Shown in pieces: positions 27,557 to 36,146 of a stretch of DNA of 45,169 bases. Location of the stretch: NCBI GenBank assembly GCA_937982505.1, contig CALJLV010000166.1, positions 1 through 45,169 on the forward strand. The letters are read 5' to 3'. Both the position numbers and the translations under genes were made by a program. The first letter of the stretch is position 1; every line of letters starts with the position of its first letter. The notes below the pieces were generated by a model. It was given only the letters and a program-made list of their open reading frames with translations, did no database searches and had not been told where the DNA came from. The DNA is from an uncultured Desulfobacteraceae bacterium (GTDB taxonomy: Bacteria > Desulfobacterota > Desulfobacteria > Desulfobacterales > UBA2174).

Positions 27557-30500
27557 ATGCGCATCGTCATCGACCTCCAGGGGGCCCAGTCCGAAAGCCG
27601 CTTCCGCGGGATCGGCCGCTACAGCCTCGCCCTGACCCAGGCCCTGATCCGCCACGGCGGCCGCCATGAGATCCTCGTGGCCCTCTCGGGACTTTTCCCC
27701 GACACCCTCGCGCCCCTGCGCCGGGAGCTGGCGCCCCTTGTGCCCCGGGAAAACGTGCGCGTCTGGCACGCCCCCGGTCCGGTGAGGGCCTGCGGAGACG
27801 GCAACGAGGCGCGCCGCAGGGCCGCCGAACTGATCCGGGAGGCCTTTCTGGCCCGTCTGGAGCCGGATCTGGTGCTGGTGAGCAGCCTCTTCGAGGGCTA
27901 CGTGGACGATGCCGTGGCCTCCATCCGGCGCCTGGCGGTCCACCCCCCGACGGCCGTGATCCTCTACGATCTGATCCCCCTGCAGGCCCCGGCGGACTAT
28001 CTGCCCACCGAACGGCAGCGCGACTATTACTTCGGCCGGATCGATTCCCTCAAACAGGCCGACCTGCTGCTGGCCATCTCGCAAAGCGCCCGCCAGGAGG
28101 CCCTGGCCCATCTGGGCGTTTCCCCCGACCGGGTCTTGAACATCTCTTCGGCCGTCGCCCCCGTCTTCTGCCCGGGTCCCGTTTCCGCCGGCCGGCTCCA
28201 GGATCTGCGGGCCCGCTGCGGGATTTGCCGCCCGGTGGTCCTGTGCGTGCCCGGGGGCTTCGATGCCCGCAAGAACATCCGCCGCCTCGTTCTGGCCTGG
28301 GCCGGCCTTGCCCCGGACGTCCGGCGCGCCCGCCAACTGGTCATCGCCAGCCGCTTCAGCCCCGAGGAGCTCGCCCTAGTGCGGCGCTGGACCCGCCAGG
28401 GGCGCCTGGGCGACGACGAGGTGGTGCTGACCGGCCACCTGGAGGATGCGGACCTCATCGCCCTTTACCGCTCGGCCGAACTCTTCGTCTTTCCCTCCGT
28501 CCGGGAGGGGTTCGGCCTGCCGGTGCTGGAGGCCATGGCCTGCGGCGCGCCCGCCATCGGATCGAACACCTCCAGCGTCCCGGAGGTGATCGGCCGCGCC
28601 GACGCCCTTTTCGACCCCCTCGACGTGGCCGGCATGAGCGCCCTGATGGCCCGGGTGCTGGCCGAGGATGATTTTCGCGAGGACCTGCGGCGCCACGGTC
28701 TGGCGCAAAGCCGGCGGTTCTCCTGGGATGCCTGCGCCCGGCGGGCCATCGCCGCCATGGAGGACTTCCGGGGCCGCCATTCGCGCCGTTGCCCGGGGGG
28801 CCGCGGCGACACCCGGCCGCGCTTGGCCTTCGTTTCGCCCCTGCCGCCCCAGCGCACGGGGATCGCCGACTACAGCGCCGAACTGCTGCCGGCCCTGGCC
28901 GAACACTACGCCATCGATCTGGTGACGGTGTCCGCCGAGGTCGACGGGCAGAGGATCTCCGGGGACTGGCCCGTCCGCGACCCCCGGTGGCTGCGATCCC
29001 ACCCCGGCGCCTATGACCGCGTGCTTTACCACATGGGCAATTCCCCCTTTCACCGGCACATGCTCGACCTGCTGGGGGTGGTGCCCGGAACGGTGGTCCT
29101 GCACGATTTTTTTCTCGACGGCCTGATGAGCTGGCGCGAGCTCCAGGCCGGGGAGGCGGGGGCCTGGACCCGGGCCCTTTTCGAGGCCCACGGATACCTG
29201 GCGGTCCGGGATCGCCTCCTGGAGCCCGAGGCGGCCAGGATCCGCTATCCGGCCAACTGGCCGGTCCTGGCCCAGGCCCAGGGGATCATCGTCCATTCCG
29301 CCTGGGCGCGGCAACTGGCCCGGGACTGGTACGGGCAAGCGGCGGCCGCCCACTGGGCGGTGATTCCCCATCTGCGCGCCCCGGTGGACCGGCCGGACCG
29401 GGAGGCGGCCCGCGGCCGGCTCGGGATCCCCCGGGACGCCTTCGTGGTGGGCAGCTTCGGCTTCCTCGACCCCACCAAATGCAACCACCGCCTGCTGGAA
29501 GCCTGGCTGGCCAGCGTCGCGGGGCGCAACCCCCGGGGGCGGCTGATCTTCGTGGGGGAAAATCACGGGGGCGATTACGGGATCCGGCTGACCCGCGCCA
29601 TCCGCGACAGCGGGGCCGGGGACCGGATCCAGATCACCGGTTTCGCGCCCCGCGAGACCTTTCGGCGCTACCTGGCGGCCGTGGACGTGGCCGTGCAGTT
29701 GCGCACCGGTTCCAGGGGCGAGACTTCCGGTACGGTCCTGGACTGCATGGCCCATGGGCTGCCGACCCTCGTCAACGCCCACGGATCGTTGGCGGAACTG
29801 GATCCCCGGGCGGTCTGGATCCTGCCGGAGCGCTTCGCGGAGGCCGCCCTGACAGCGGCCCTGGACCGGATCTGGCACGAACCGGAACACGGGCGGGATC
29901 TGGGCCGCAGGGCCCGGGCGGTCATTGCCCGGGACCACGCCCCGGCACGCTGCGCCCGCCTCTATGCCGATGCCGTCGAGGCATTCGACCGGCGCGTGCG
30001 GACGTCGCCGGCGGCCCTGGCCCAGGCCGTGGCCCGGGACCGGCGACAGGCGCCCGGGGACGCGGAGCTCGTCGATCTGGCCCGCTGCATCGCGGCCTCC
30101 CTGCCGCCGCCGGGTCCCGCCCGGCGGCTCTTTCTGGATGTCACCGGCACCTGGCGCTGCGACCTGAAAACCGGGATCGAACGGGTGGCGCGCTCCCTGA
30201 TGGCCGCCCTGCTGGAGGCCCCGCCCCCGGGGGTGCGCGTCGAACCGGTGCGCCTGGCGGAGGCCGGGGGGCGCTGGCACTACCGCCAGGCCCACCGCCT
30301 GGCCCTCGAAACGCTGGGCGGCGATCCAGGGCTCCTGGCCGAGGAGGCCATCGATGCGCGCGCGGGCGACATCCTGCTGCGGCTGGATCTTTCCGGGGAC
30401 CTGATGGTTCCGGCCCAGCGCGCCGGACTCTTCGCCGAGCTGAGAGGCCGGGGGGTCGAGGTCTACAGCCTGGTCTTCGACCTGCTGCCGGTGCGCCTGC

Positions 30501-32014
30501 CCCAGGTCTTTCCCCCGGGGGCGGACCGCCTGCACGTCCAGTGGCTCGAGGCGGTGGCGCGCCTGGACGGCGCCATCTGCATCTCCCGGTCCGTGGCCGA
30601 GGATCTGGCCCGCTGGCTGGACCAATCCGGCCTGGACGGACCGGAGGGCGGGGAATTCAAGATCGGATGGTTTCACCTGGGCGCGGATTTTCGCCCCGCC
30701 GATCCCGGCCGGGACGGGGCAGGGGAGGTGGAACGGATCCTGGCGCCGCTGGCGGGGCGCCCCACCTTTCTCATGGTGGGCACCATCGAACCGCGCAAGG
30801 GCTACCGGGAGACCCTGGAGGCCTTTTCCCGCCTCTGGGACCGGGGTGTGGACGTGAACCTGGTCATCGTGGGCCGGGAAGGGTGGACCCATCTTGCCTC
30901 CGCCATGCGCCGGGACATCCCGGCGACCGTGGACCGGCTGCGGCGGCACCCGGAGCGCGGCCGGCGCCTCTTCTGGCTGGAGGGGATCGACGACGCCGGC
31001 CTGGAAAAGGTCTATGCCGCCGGCACCTGCCTCATCGCCGCCTCCTACGGCGAGGGGTTCGGCCTGCCCCTCATCGAGGCCGCCCGCCGCCGGCTGCCGA
31101 TCCTGGCCCGGGACATCCCCGTCTTTCGTGAGGTGGCCGGGGACCACGCGGCCTATTTCAAGGCCGCGGATGCGGGGGATCTGGCCGAGGCGCTGCGCGG
31201 CTGGCTGGAACGATGGTCCCGGGGCGACGCTCCCGGATCGGAAGGGATGGGGCAAATGAGCTGGAGGCAAAGCGCCCGGCAGGTTCTGGACGTCTTGCTC
31301 AAGCACGCCTGGACCGGCCGTCACGTGTCCCGGCAGGTGCGCCGCAAGGCCCTGGACGAGCACCTGGAGCGGATTCACCGCGCCCGAATCGCCATGGTGA
31401 GCCGGCTGCTGCCGCCGGCGGGCGTCATCCTGGATCTGGGGGGGGCCAACTGCCCGCTGTACCGCATGGGGTATCCCCATCGTTTCCAGAAATTGTATCT
31501 CATCGATCTGCCGGCGGAAAACCGCCATGACATGTACAAGGAAATCGTTGTCGATCCCGACTGCGACGGTGGAGAGGTGGTGGTCCGCTACGGGGACATG
31601 ACGGACCTGGCGGATTTCGCCGACGACAGCGTCGATCTGGTCTGGTCCGGCCAGAGCATCGAGCACGTTGCCGTGGAGGCCGGAGAGCGGATGTGCCGCG
31701 AGGCGTTCCGCGTCCTGCGCAAGGGGGGATGGTTCTGCCTGGACACGCCCAACCGCCGCCTGACGCAAATCCACACCCGCCAATCGGGGGGCGGCTTCAT
31801 CCACCCGGAACATCGGGTGGAGTATTTCCCCGCCGAACTGAGCGCCCTGTTGAGGGCCGCGGGATTTTCCATCCGCCAGGCCCGGGGCATCTGCGAGATG
31901 CGCCAGACCGTCGCCACGGGGCGGTTCCACTACGAGGATTTTCTCTTCGGGGAGCCCATCACGGAAAACCTCGCGGACAGCTACATTCAGTTTTATGCCT
32001 GCGTCAAAGATTAG
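27557..32014 (+). CDS. Four-domain GT4-GT4-GT4-methyltransferase fusion
   Basis: The 1485-residue protein joins three family 4 GT-B transferases and a methyltransferase. Domain 1 (about 1-420) starts RIVIDLQGAQSESRFRGIGR and has FDARKNIRRLVLAW near 234 and REGFGLPVLEAMACGAPA near 315. Domain 2 (about 430-815) starts RLAFVSPLPPQRTGIADYSA and has SFGFLDPTKCNHRLLEAW and SRGETSGTVLDCMAHGLPTL near 720. Domain 3 (about 850-1225) has DVTGTWRCDLKTGIERVARS, LMVGTIEPRKGYRETLEAF near 1075 and YGEGFGLPLIEAARRRLPIL near 1163. The C-terminal domain has GVILDLGGANCPLYRMGY near 1289 and LVWSGQSIEHVAVEAGERM. Multi-GT fusions such as WbdA polymerise O-chains with alternating linkages, so this is the likely polymerase of the locus. 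The Shine-Dalgarno is poor and lies in microsatellite sequence. Confidence 0.93.
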   Translation: MRIVIDLQGAQSESRFRGIGRYSLALTQALIRHGGRHEILVALSGLFPDTLAPLRRELAPLVPRENVRVWHAPGPVRACGDGNEARRRAAELIREAFLARLEPDLVLVSSLFEGYVDDAVASIRRLAVHPPTAVILYDLIPLQAPADYLPTERQRDYYFGRIDSLKQADLLLAISQSARQEALAHLGVSPDRVLNISSAVAPVFCPGPVSAGRLQDLRARCGICRPVVLCVPGGFDARKNIRRLVLAWAGLAPDVRRARQLVIASRFSPEELALVRRWTRQGRLGDDEVVLTGHLEDADLIALYRSAELFVFPSVREGFGLPVLEAMACGAPAIGSNTSSVPEVIGRADALFDPLDVAGMSALMARVLAEDDFREDLRRHGLAQSRRFSWDACARRAIAAMEDFRGRHSRRCPGGRGDTRPRLAFVSPLPPQRTGIADYSAELLPALAEHYAIDLVTVSAEVDGQRISGDWPVRDPRWLRSHPGAYDRVLYHMGNSPFHRHMLDLLGVVPGTVVLHDFFLDGLMSWRELQAGEAGAWTRALFEAHGYLAVRDRLLEPEAARIRYPANWPVLAQAQGIIVHSAWARQLARDWYGQAAAAHWAVIPHLRAPVDRPDREAARGRLGIPRDAFVVGSFGFLDPTKCNHRLLEAWLASVAGRNPRGRLIFVGENHGGDYGIRLTRAIRDSGAGDRIQITGFAPRETFRRYLAAVDVAVQLRTGSRGETSGTVLDCMAHGLPTLVNAHGSLAELDPRAVWILPERFAEAALTAALDRIWHEPEHGRDLGRRARAVIARDHAPARCARLYADAVEAFDRRVRTSPAALAQAVARDRRQAPGDAELVDLARCIAASLPPPGPARRLFLDVTGTWRCDLKTGIERVARSLMAALLEAPPPGVRVEPVRLAEAGGRWHYRQAHRLALETLGGDPGLLAEEAIDARAGDILLRLDLSGDLMVPAQRAGLFAELRGRGVEVYSLVFDLLPVRLPQVFPPGADRLHVQWLEAVARLDGAICISRSVAEDLARWLDQSGLDGPEGGEFKIGWFHLGADFRPADPGRDGAGEVERILAPLAGRPTFLMVGTIEPRKGYRETLEAFSRLWDRGVDVNLVIVGREGWTHLASAMRRDIPATVDRLRRHPERGRRLFWLEGIDDAGLEKVYAAGTCLIAASYGEGFGLPLIEAARRRLPILARDIPVFREVAGDHAAYFKAADAGDLAEALRGWLERWSRGDAPGSEGMGQMSWRQSARQVLDVLLKHAWTGRHVSRQVRRKALDEHLERIHRARIAMVSRLLPPAGVILDLGGANCPLYRMGYPHRFQKLYLIDLPAENRHDMYKEIVVDPDCDGGEVVVRYGDMTDLADFADDSVDLVWSGQSIEHVAVEAGERMCREAFRVLRKGGWFCLDTPNRRLTQIHTRQSGGGFIHPEHRVEYFPAELSALLRAAGFSIRQARGICEMRQTVATGRFHYEDFLFGEPITENLADSYIQFYACVKD

Positions 32015-32046
32015 GTGTGCCGTGACATTCTCGGCAGCCGCAAAGC

Positions 32047-32118
32047 GCCGCTAGTCGCGGATGCAATCCGCCTGCTTGCGCGCTGCGCGCAGGCAAGCGC
32101 CCACGCAATGCGCCGGCC
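32047..32118 (+). repeat. ~50-bp dispersed repeat, copy 3
   Basis: GCCGCTAGTCGCGGATGCAA, then TCCGCCTGCTTGCGCGCTGC and GCGCAGGCAAGCGCCCACGC, is nearly identical to the inverse of the copy in gmd and close to copy 2. It fills part of the 207-bp gap before the carbamoyltransferase. Confidence 0.85.
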
Positions 32119-32153
32119 TCCGGTCACTTCCCGCTTTGCGACAAGCGGCCAGC

Positions 32154-32191
32154 ACCATAACTCCCATAATTCCCATAACTCCCAACCCTCC
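32154..32191 (+). repeat. AATTCCCAT-type microsatellite, copy 2
   Basis: Four units alternating between AACTCCCAT and AATTCCCAT, degrading into CCAACCCTCC. It lies 30 bp before the carbamoyltransferase start, the same arrangement as before the large glycosyltransferase. Confidence 0.85.
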
Positions 32192-32221
32192 AAAGGCCCC
32201 CATGGCCCGAAAGCAGACGGC

Positions 32222-34066
32222 ATGACCCGCATCCTGGGCCTGTCCGCCTTCTACCACGACAGCGCCGCCGCCCTGGTGGAGGACGGGCGCATCCTGGCTG
32301 CCGCCCAGGAGGAACGCTTTTCCCGCCGCAAGCACGACGCCGGTTTTCCGGCCCGGGCGATCCGCTTCTGCCTCGAAGCGGGCCGGATCAGCCTCCAGGA
32401 CCTGGATTACTGCGTCTTTTACGACAAGCCTCTGCTCAAGTTCGAGCGCCTTCTGGAAACCTATCTGGCCTTCGCGCCCCGGGGTTTCAAGTCGTTTTTG
32501 ACCGCCATGCCGGTCTGGCTCAAGGACAAGCTGTATCTCAAGCAGCAGTTGCGCCGCGACCTCGCGGAGTTGAATCCAGGGGCGGGCAGGGCCCTGCCGC
32601 CGCTGCTGTTTGCCGAACACCACGAGTCCCATGCCGCCTCGGCGTTTTTCGCCAGTCCCTTTGCGGAAGCGGCGGTGCTTTGCCTGGACGGGGTCGGCGA
32701 GTGGGCCACCAGCAGCGCCTGGCGGGGGCAGGGCAACCGCCTGACTCCCCTGTGGCAGATCGATTTTCCCCATTCCCTGGGACTGCTCTATTCGGCCTTT
32801 ACCTATTACATCGGTTTCAGGGTCAACTCGGGGGAATACAAGCTGATGGGGCTGGCCCCTTACGGCGAGCCCGTCTACCGGGATCTGATCCTGGAAAAGC
32901 TCGTCACGTTGAGAGAGGACGGCAGCTTCCGGCTCAACCTGAAGTACTTCGACTACGCCACCGGCCTGACCATGACCAACCGGCGTTTCCACGCCCTCTT
33001 CGGCGCGCCGCCCAGACCGCCCGAATCCAGACTCGAACAGCGGCACATGGACCTGGCGCGCTCCATCCAGGAGGTGACCGAGGAGATCGTCCTGCGCCTG
33101 GCGGACACCCTGCACCGGGACTGCGGTCTGGAGAACATTTGCCTGGCGGGGGGCGTGGCCCTGAACTGCGTGGCCAACGGCAGGCTGCGGCGTGAAGGGC
33201 CGTTCAAGGCCATATGGGTTCAGCCCGCGGCCGGAGATGCCGGGGGCGCGCTGGGGGCCGCCCTGGCGGCCTGGCACCAGTACCTGGGCCGCCCCCGCGA
33301 GGCCGACGGCCGCAACGACGCGATGGGGGGCGCCTGCCTCGGCCCCCGCTACGCCAATGACGACATCCAGGGCCGCCTGCGCGCCCTGGGGGCCGATTAC
33401 CGCCTGCTGGAAGACGCGGTCCTGTACGGCGAGGTGGCCGGGCTCCTGGCCGCCGGCAAGGTGGTGGGCTGGTTTCAGGGGGCCATGGAGTTCGGCCCCC
33501 GGGCCCTGGGCAACCGCTCCATCCTGGGGGATCCGCGCGATCCGCGCATGCAGTCGACCATGAACCTCAAGATCAAATTCCGGGAGTCCTTTCGGCCCTT
33601 CGCGCCGGCCGTTCTGGCCGAACGGGCCGCCGACTACTTCGATCACCCGGACGCCAGTCCCTACATGCTCATCACCGCGCCGGTGAAAGCGGCCCATCGT
33701 CTGGCCGCGCCGCGCAACGGGCAAGGGCCGTCCGGCCTCGATCGGCTGCATGTCCCGCGTTCCACGGTGCCGGCCGTCACCCATGTGGACGATTCCGCTC
33801 GCCTGCAAACCGTGTCGGCGCGGACCCATCCGCGCTTCCACGCCTTGCTGAAAGCCTTCGAGGCGCGCACCGGCTGCCCCCTGCTGATCAATACCTCGTT
33901 CAATGTGCGCGGCGAGCCCATCGTCAACACGCCCGAAGAAGCCTACCGCTGCTTCATGCGCACCGACATGGACCATCTGGTGCTGGGTAACTGCCTTCTG
34001 GAAAAAAAGCGCCAGCCCCCGTTTCCCGAAAGCACGGACTGGCAGCGGGAGTTCCCCCTTGACTGA
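32222..34066 (+). CDS. Carbamoyltransferase, NodU/CmcH/TobZ family
   Basis: This family transfers a carbamoyl group from carbamoyl phosphate, via carbamoyl-AMP, to a sugar or natural-product hydroxyl. The 614-residue protein is full length. The N-terminal Kae1-like domain has LGLSAFYHDSAAALVEDG and the metal-binding His cluster EHHESHAASAFF near residues 132-143, then NSGEYKLMGLAPYGEP near 205 and LAGGVALNCVANGRL near 308. The C-terminal YrdC-like domain has GWFQGAMEFGPRALGNRSIL near 416 and INTSFNVRGEPIVNTPEEAY near 558. ATG 32222 is chosen; the frame upstream is translated repeat sequence. The next three genes form a module that I have seen repeatedly with this family (SxtJ, DUF5989, SGNH hydrolase), so it probably carbamoylates the exported glycan. 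Confidence 0.95.
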   Translation: MTRILGLSAFYHDSAAALVEDGRILAAAQEERFSRRKHDAGFPARAIRFCLEAGRISLQDLDYCVFYDKPLLKFERLLETYLAFAPRGFKSFLTAMPVWLKDKLYLKQQLRRDLAELNPGAGRALPPLLFAEHHESHAASAFFASPFAEAAVLCLDGVGEWATSSAWRGQGNRLTPLWQIDFPHSLGLLYSAFTYYIGFRVNSGEYKLMGLAPYGEPVYRDLILEKLVTLREDGSFRLNLKYFDYATGLTMTNRRFHALFGAPPRPPESRLEQRHMDLARSIQEVTEEIVLRLADTLHRDCGLENICLAGGVALNCVANGRLRREGPFKAIWVQPAAGDAGGALGAALAAWHQYLGRPREADGRNDAMGGACLGPRYANDDIQGRLRALGADYRLLEDAVLYGEVAGLLAAGKVVGWFQGAMEFGPRALGNRSILGDPRDPRMQSTMNLKIKFRESFRPFAPAVLAERAADYFDHPDASPYMLITAPVKAAHRLAAPRNGQGPSGLDRLHVPRSTVPAVTHVDDSARLQTVSARTHPRFHALLKAFEARTGCPLLINTSFNVRGEPIVNTPEEAYRCFMRTDMDHLVLGNCLLEKKRQPPFPESTDWQREFPLD

Positions 34067-34075
34067 GCGGATGCG

Positions 34076-34477
34076 ATGACTGCTGGCGCCCTTTCGACCC
34101 AAGGCGAACTGCGCCGTTTCGGGCTCGTCATGGCCACTGTGGTGGCGCTGCTGTTCGGCCTGGCCCTGCCGATGCTCTTCGATCGGCCGCACCCCCTCTG
34201 GCCCTGGATCCTGGCCGCCCTATTTCTTGGCGCGGCCGTGGTCTGGCCCCGGGGCCTGGGCCCGGTGTATCGGACCTGGATGGCCTTCGGCGGTCTCATG
34301 GCCCGGGTCAATGGCGTTTTCATTCTGGGCCTGGCCTATGTCCTGCTGGTCATTCCCATCGGACTGGCGATGCGGCTGTGGCGCGTCGACCCGCTCCATC
34401 TTCGGCCGCCGCCATCCGGCTCCCTGCTGAAGAAAAGCACCCCCCGCCCTCCTTCTCACATGGAAAGACCGTTTTGA
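34076..34477 (+). CDS. SxtJ-like small membrane protein
   Basis: The 133-residue protein has an N-terminal STQGELRRFGLVMATVVALL segment and three to four hydrophobic helices (near residues 18-36, 43-58, 72-100). RRFG at the start, WPWILAALFLGAAVVWP and GVFILGLAYVLLVIPIGLAM match the SxtJ family, first named from saxitoxin clusters and usually encoded next to a carbamoyltransferase. Its function is unknown. The last ~25 residues are Pro/Lys-rich and probably cytoplasmic. It starts 9 bp after the carbamoyltransferase stop and is followed 9 bp later by the 50-residue gene. Confidence 0.88.
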   Translation: MTAGALSTQGELRRFGLVMATVVALLFGLALPMLFDRPHPLWPWILAALFLGAAVVWPRGLGPVYRTWMAFGGLMARVNGVFILGLAYVLLVIPIGLAMRLWRVDPLHLRPPPSGSLLKKSTPRPPSHMERPF

Positions 34478-34486
34478 GGAATTGAG

Positions 34487-34639
34487 ATGCTGGAACTGAT
34501 CAAGGATCTGTGGGCTTTCATGGGCGAACGGCGCAAGTACTGGCTGGCGCCGCTTCTGATCCTGCTGGTGCTTCTCGGCGCCCTGCTGGTGGTGGGCCAG
34601 GGTTCCGTGGTGGCCCCCTTCATCTACAGCCTGTTTTGA
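34487..34639 (+). CDS. DUF5989-like 50-residue membrane protein
   Basis: The protein reads MLELIKDLWAFMGERRKYWL, then a single hydrophobic helix of about 20 residues and SVVAPFIYSLF. LIKDLWAFMGERRKYWLAP is typical of DUF5989, a small family that recurs between SxtJ and SGNH genes. GAGGAATTG lies upstream of ATG 34487. It is too short for many gene callers. It ends 3 bp before the SGNH gene. A role as a membrane linker or assembly factor for the carbamoylation module is inference. Confidence 0.85.
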   Translation: MLELIKDLWAFMGERRKYWLAPLLILLVLLGALLVVGQGSVVAPFIYSLF

Positions 34640-34642
34640 CCC

Positions 34643-35683
34643 ATGGGACCGCGCTCGCGCCTGTCCCTGGCAGGCATCAATCTGATGGTGTTTCTGGCGC
34701 TTGTCCTGCTGGCCGAGGGCGGCGCCCGCCTTCTGGCCGGGCCCGAGGCCAGGCCGCTTTTCGACGACGGCGCGCTGAGAACCCGGGGCCGCCCTTTTGT
34801 CGCGCCGCACCCCCGGCGGGGGTTCGCCCTCATTCCCGGCTATTCCGGCCCGCTCTACCATATCGACGGGCAGGGGTTCCGCGCGGCACCCCCGGCGCCG
34901 GCCGGCGCTCCGCTCCTTGTCGCCCTAGGGGAATCCACCACCTTCGGCTGGGACGTCCCGGACGACGGCACCTATCCGGCGCAGCTCCAGGAACTGGCCG
35001 CGGCCCGGGGTCCGGCCCTTGAAGTGGTCAACGCGGGGGTGCCGTCCTACAGTTCCACCCAGGTGCTGTTGTATCTGGAGGAGATTCTGGAGCGGCGCCG
35101 GCCCGCCGGCCTCCTGGTGAGCATCCTGTGGAACGATATCTGGTATTCCACCGCTCTGAACTGGTATCCGCGACTGCTGATCCATCAGCAGCCCCCTGTC
35201 TGGCTCGCCCGGGCACTGCGCCACTCGGCGCTGCTGCGCGTCATCCTGCTCAAGTCCCGGCCGGATCAGGCCGCCGTCGTCGATCGCTTCAACCCCGAGG
35301 CGCTGGCCCAGTATGCCAGCAATCTGCGGGCCATGCTGGAAGTGGCCAGGGCCCGCGGGGTGCCGCTGATCCTGGTGGAGCCACCTTTCTGTCCCGACTT
35401 GCTGCCCCCCGAAGGGTTGAATGAATTTCACGTTCGCTACACCCGGGATTTTTTCCTGGAAACGGCGCGCCAGTACCGCCGGACGATGAAATCCCTGGCC
35501 GCGCAATACGGCGCGCCGGTGCTGGATCACCGGCTCTCGCTGGAGAACGGCGGGGGCCCGAGGGAGCTGTTCCTGGATTTGCTGCATCCCAGCGCGGCGG
35601 GCAACCGGCTCATGGCCGAGGATCTGCTCGAGGGGTTGATGGAGATTCGCGGGATTCTCCCGTTTGATGCCGAAATCGAATAA
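34643..35683 (+). CDS. Membrane-anchored SGNH/GDSL hydrolase-like protein
   Basis: The 346-residue protein has an N-terminal membrane anchor (INLMVFLALVLLAEGGARLL, about residues 12-31) and a periplasmic SGNH domain. Block I is LVALGESTTFGWDVPDD near residue 92 with the nucleophile Ser, followed by NAGVPSYSSTQVLLYLEEIL near 131 (block II Gly), SILWNDIW near 156 (block III-like Asn) and DLLHPSAAGNRLMAEDLL near 313, with the catalytic Asp-x2-His. All four blocks are therefore present, which predicts an active esterase, or an acyltransferase of the glycan-modifying kind. It is the last gene of the carbamoyltransferase/SxtJ/DUF5989 module, 3 bp after the 50-residue gene, and of the whole polysaccharide locus. 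Confidence 0.88.
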   Translation: MGPRSRLSLAGINLMVFLALVLLAEGGARLLAGPEARPLFDDGALRTRGRPFVAPHPRRGFALIPGYSGPLYHIDGQGFRAAPPAPAGAPLLVALGESTTFGWDVPDDGTYPAQLQELAAARGPALEVVNAGVPSYSSTQVLLYLEEILERRRPAGLLVSILWNDIWYSTALNWYPRLLIHQQPPVWLARALRHSALLRVILLKSRPDQAAVVDRFNPEALAQYASNLRAMLEVARARGVPLILVEPPFCPDLLPPEGLNEFHVRYTRDFFLETARQYRRTMKSLAAQYGAPVLDHRLSLENGGGPRELFLDLLHPSAAGNRLMAEDLLEGLMEIRGILPFDAEIE

Positions 35684-35738
35684 TCGTGCGTTGGGCATGT
35701 TTGCGATTTTCGGCGGCGTTCCGATAAAAGGTTGTGGC

Positions 35739-35767
35739 ACCATTATTCCCATAACTCCCACTCCCCC
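35739..35767 (+). repeat. AATTCCCAT-type microsatellite, copy 3
   Basis: CACCATTATTCCCATAACTC followed by CCACTCCCC is a short, degenerate version of the arrays at 27479 and 32154. It lies 55 bp after the SGNH gene. Confidence 0.75.
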
Positions 35768-35871
35768 ACCCCCGCGCGTTTCCCGCTGCGAAGCCGCCCA
35801 GGGCAATCGGGTAATTTGTCACAGACCTGCCGTGATCTTGTCCCGGATCCCCCGGCCAGCCTTGATCCTGC

Positions 35872-35900
35872 TTGATTTTAGGCTTGAAATCGGATAGGAT
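35872..35900 (+). promoter_or_regulatory. Candidate sigma70 promoter for the giant surface-protein gene
   Basis: TTGATT (35872-35877), 17 bp, TAGGAT (35895-35900). A second pair overlaps it: TTGAAA (35884-35889), 19 bp, TATACA (35909-35914). Both point towards ATG 36207 and are followed by the AT-rich leader. Confidence 0.45.
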
Positions 35901-36098
35901 CCGCGCCATATACAAGGCAGAGTCGATACGGCGTGAGAAATTTTTTTTAAATGAATTGAATTTGTTTGATTTTTTTGGAGAACATGGTAATATCGCCCCC
36001 GAACATCAGGCATTTTCCTTGGAGCCTGGTGAATTTTTTTGTTTTCTACTTTAATTTCAACAGGTAAGAGGTAAGTGGCATATGGGCCGCAGATGCCT

Positions 36099-36146
36099 GG
36101 ACACCTCCTGACGACGCGTGGCGTTCCGTGGTGGTGTCCTTTATTT
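36099..36146 (+). terminator. Hairpin followed by a T-rich run in the leader (terminator or attenuator)
   Basis: GGACACC (36099-36105) pairs with GGTGTCC (36133-36139), followed directly by TTTATTTTGTTT. It lies inside the likely leader, 60 bp before the ribosome binding site. A smaller AAGCG/CGCTT hairpin with a T-rich tail follows at 36158-36186. The pair could terminate transcripts from upstream or regulate read-through into the giant gene. Confidence 0.5.

Noticed and set aside
32015..32221. N-terminal extension of the carbamoyltransferase
   Set aside because: The upstream in-frame codons translate the 50-bp repeat and microsatellite; family sequence starts at ATG 32222.
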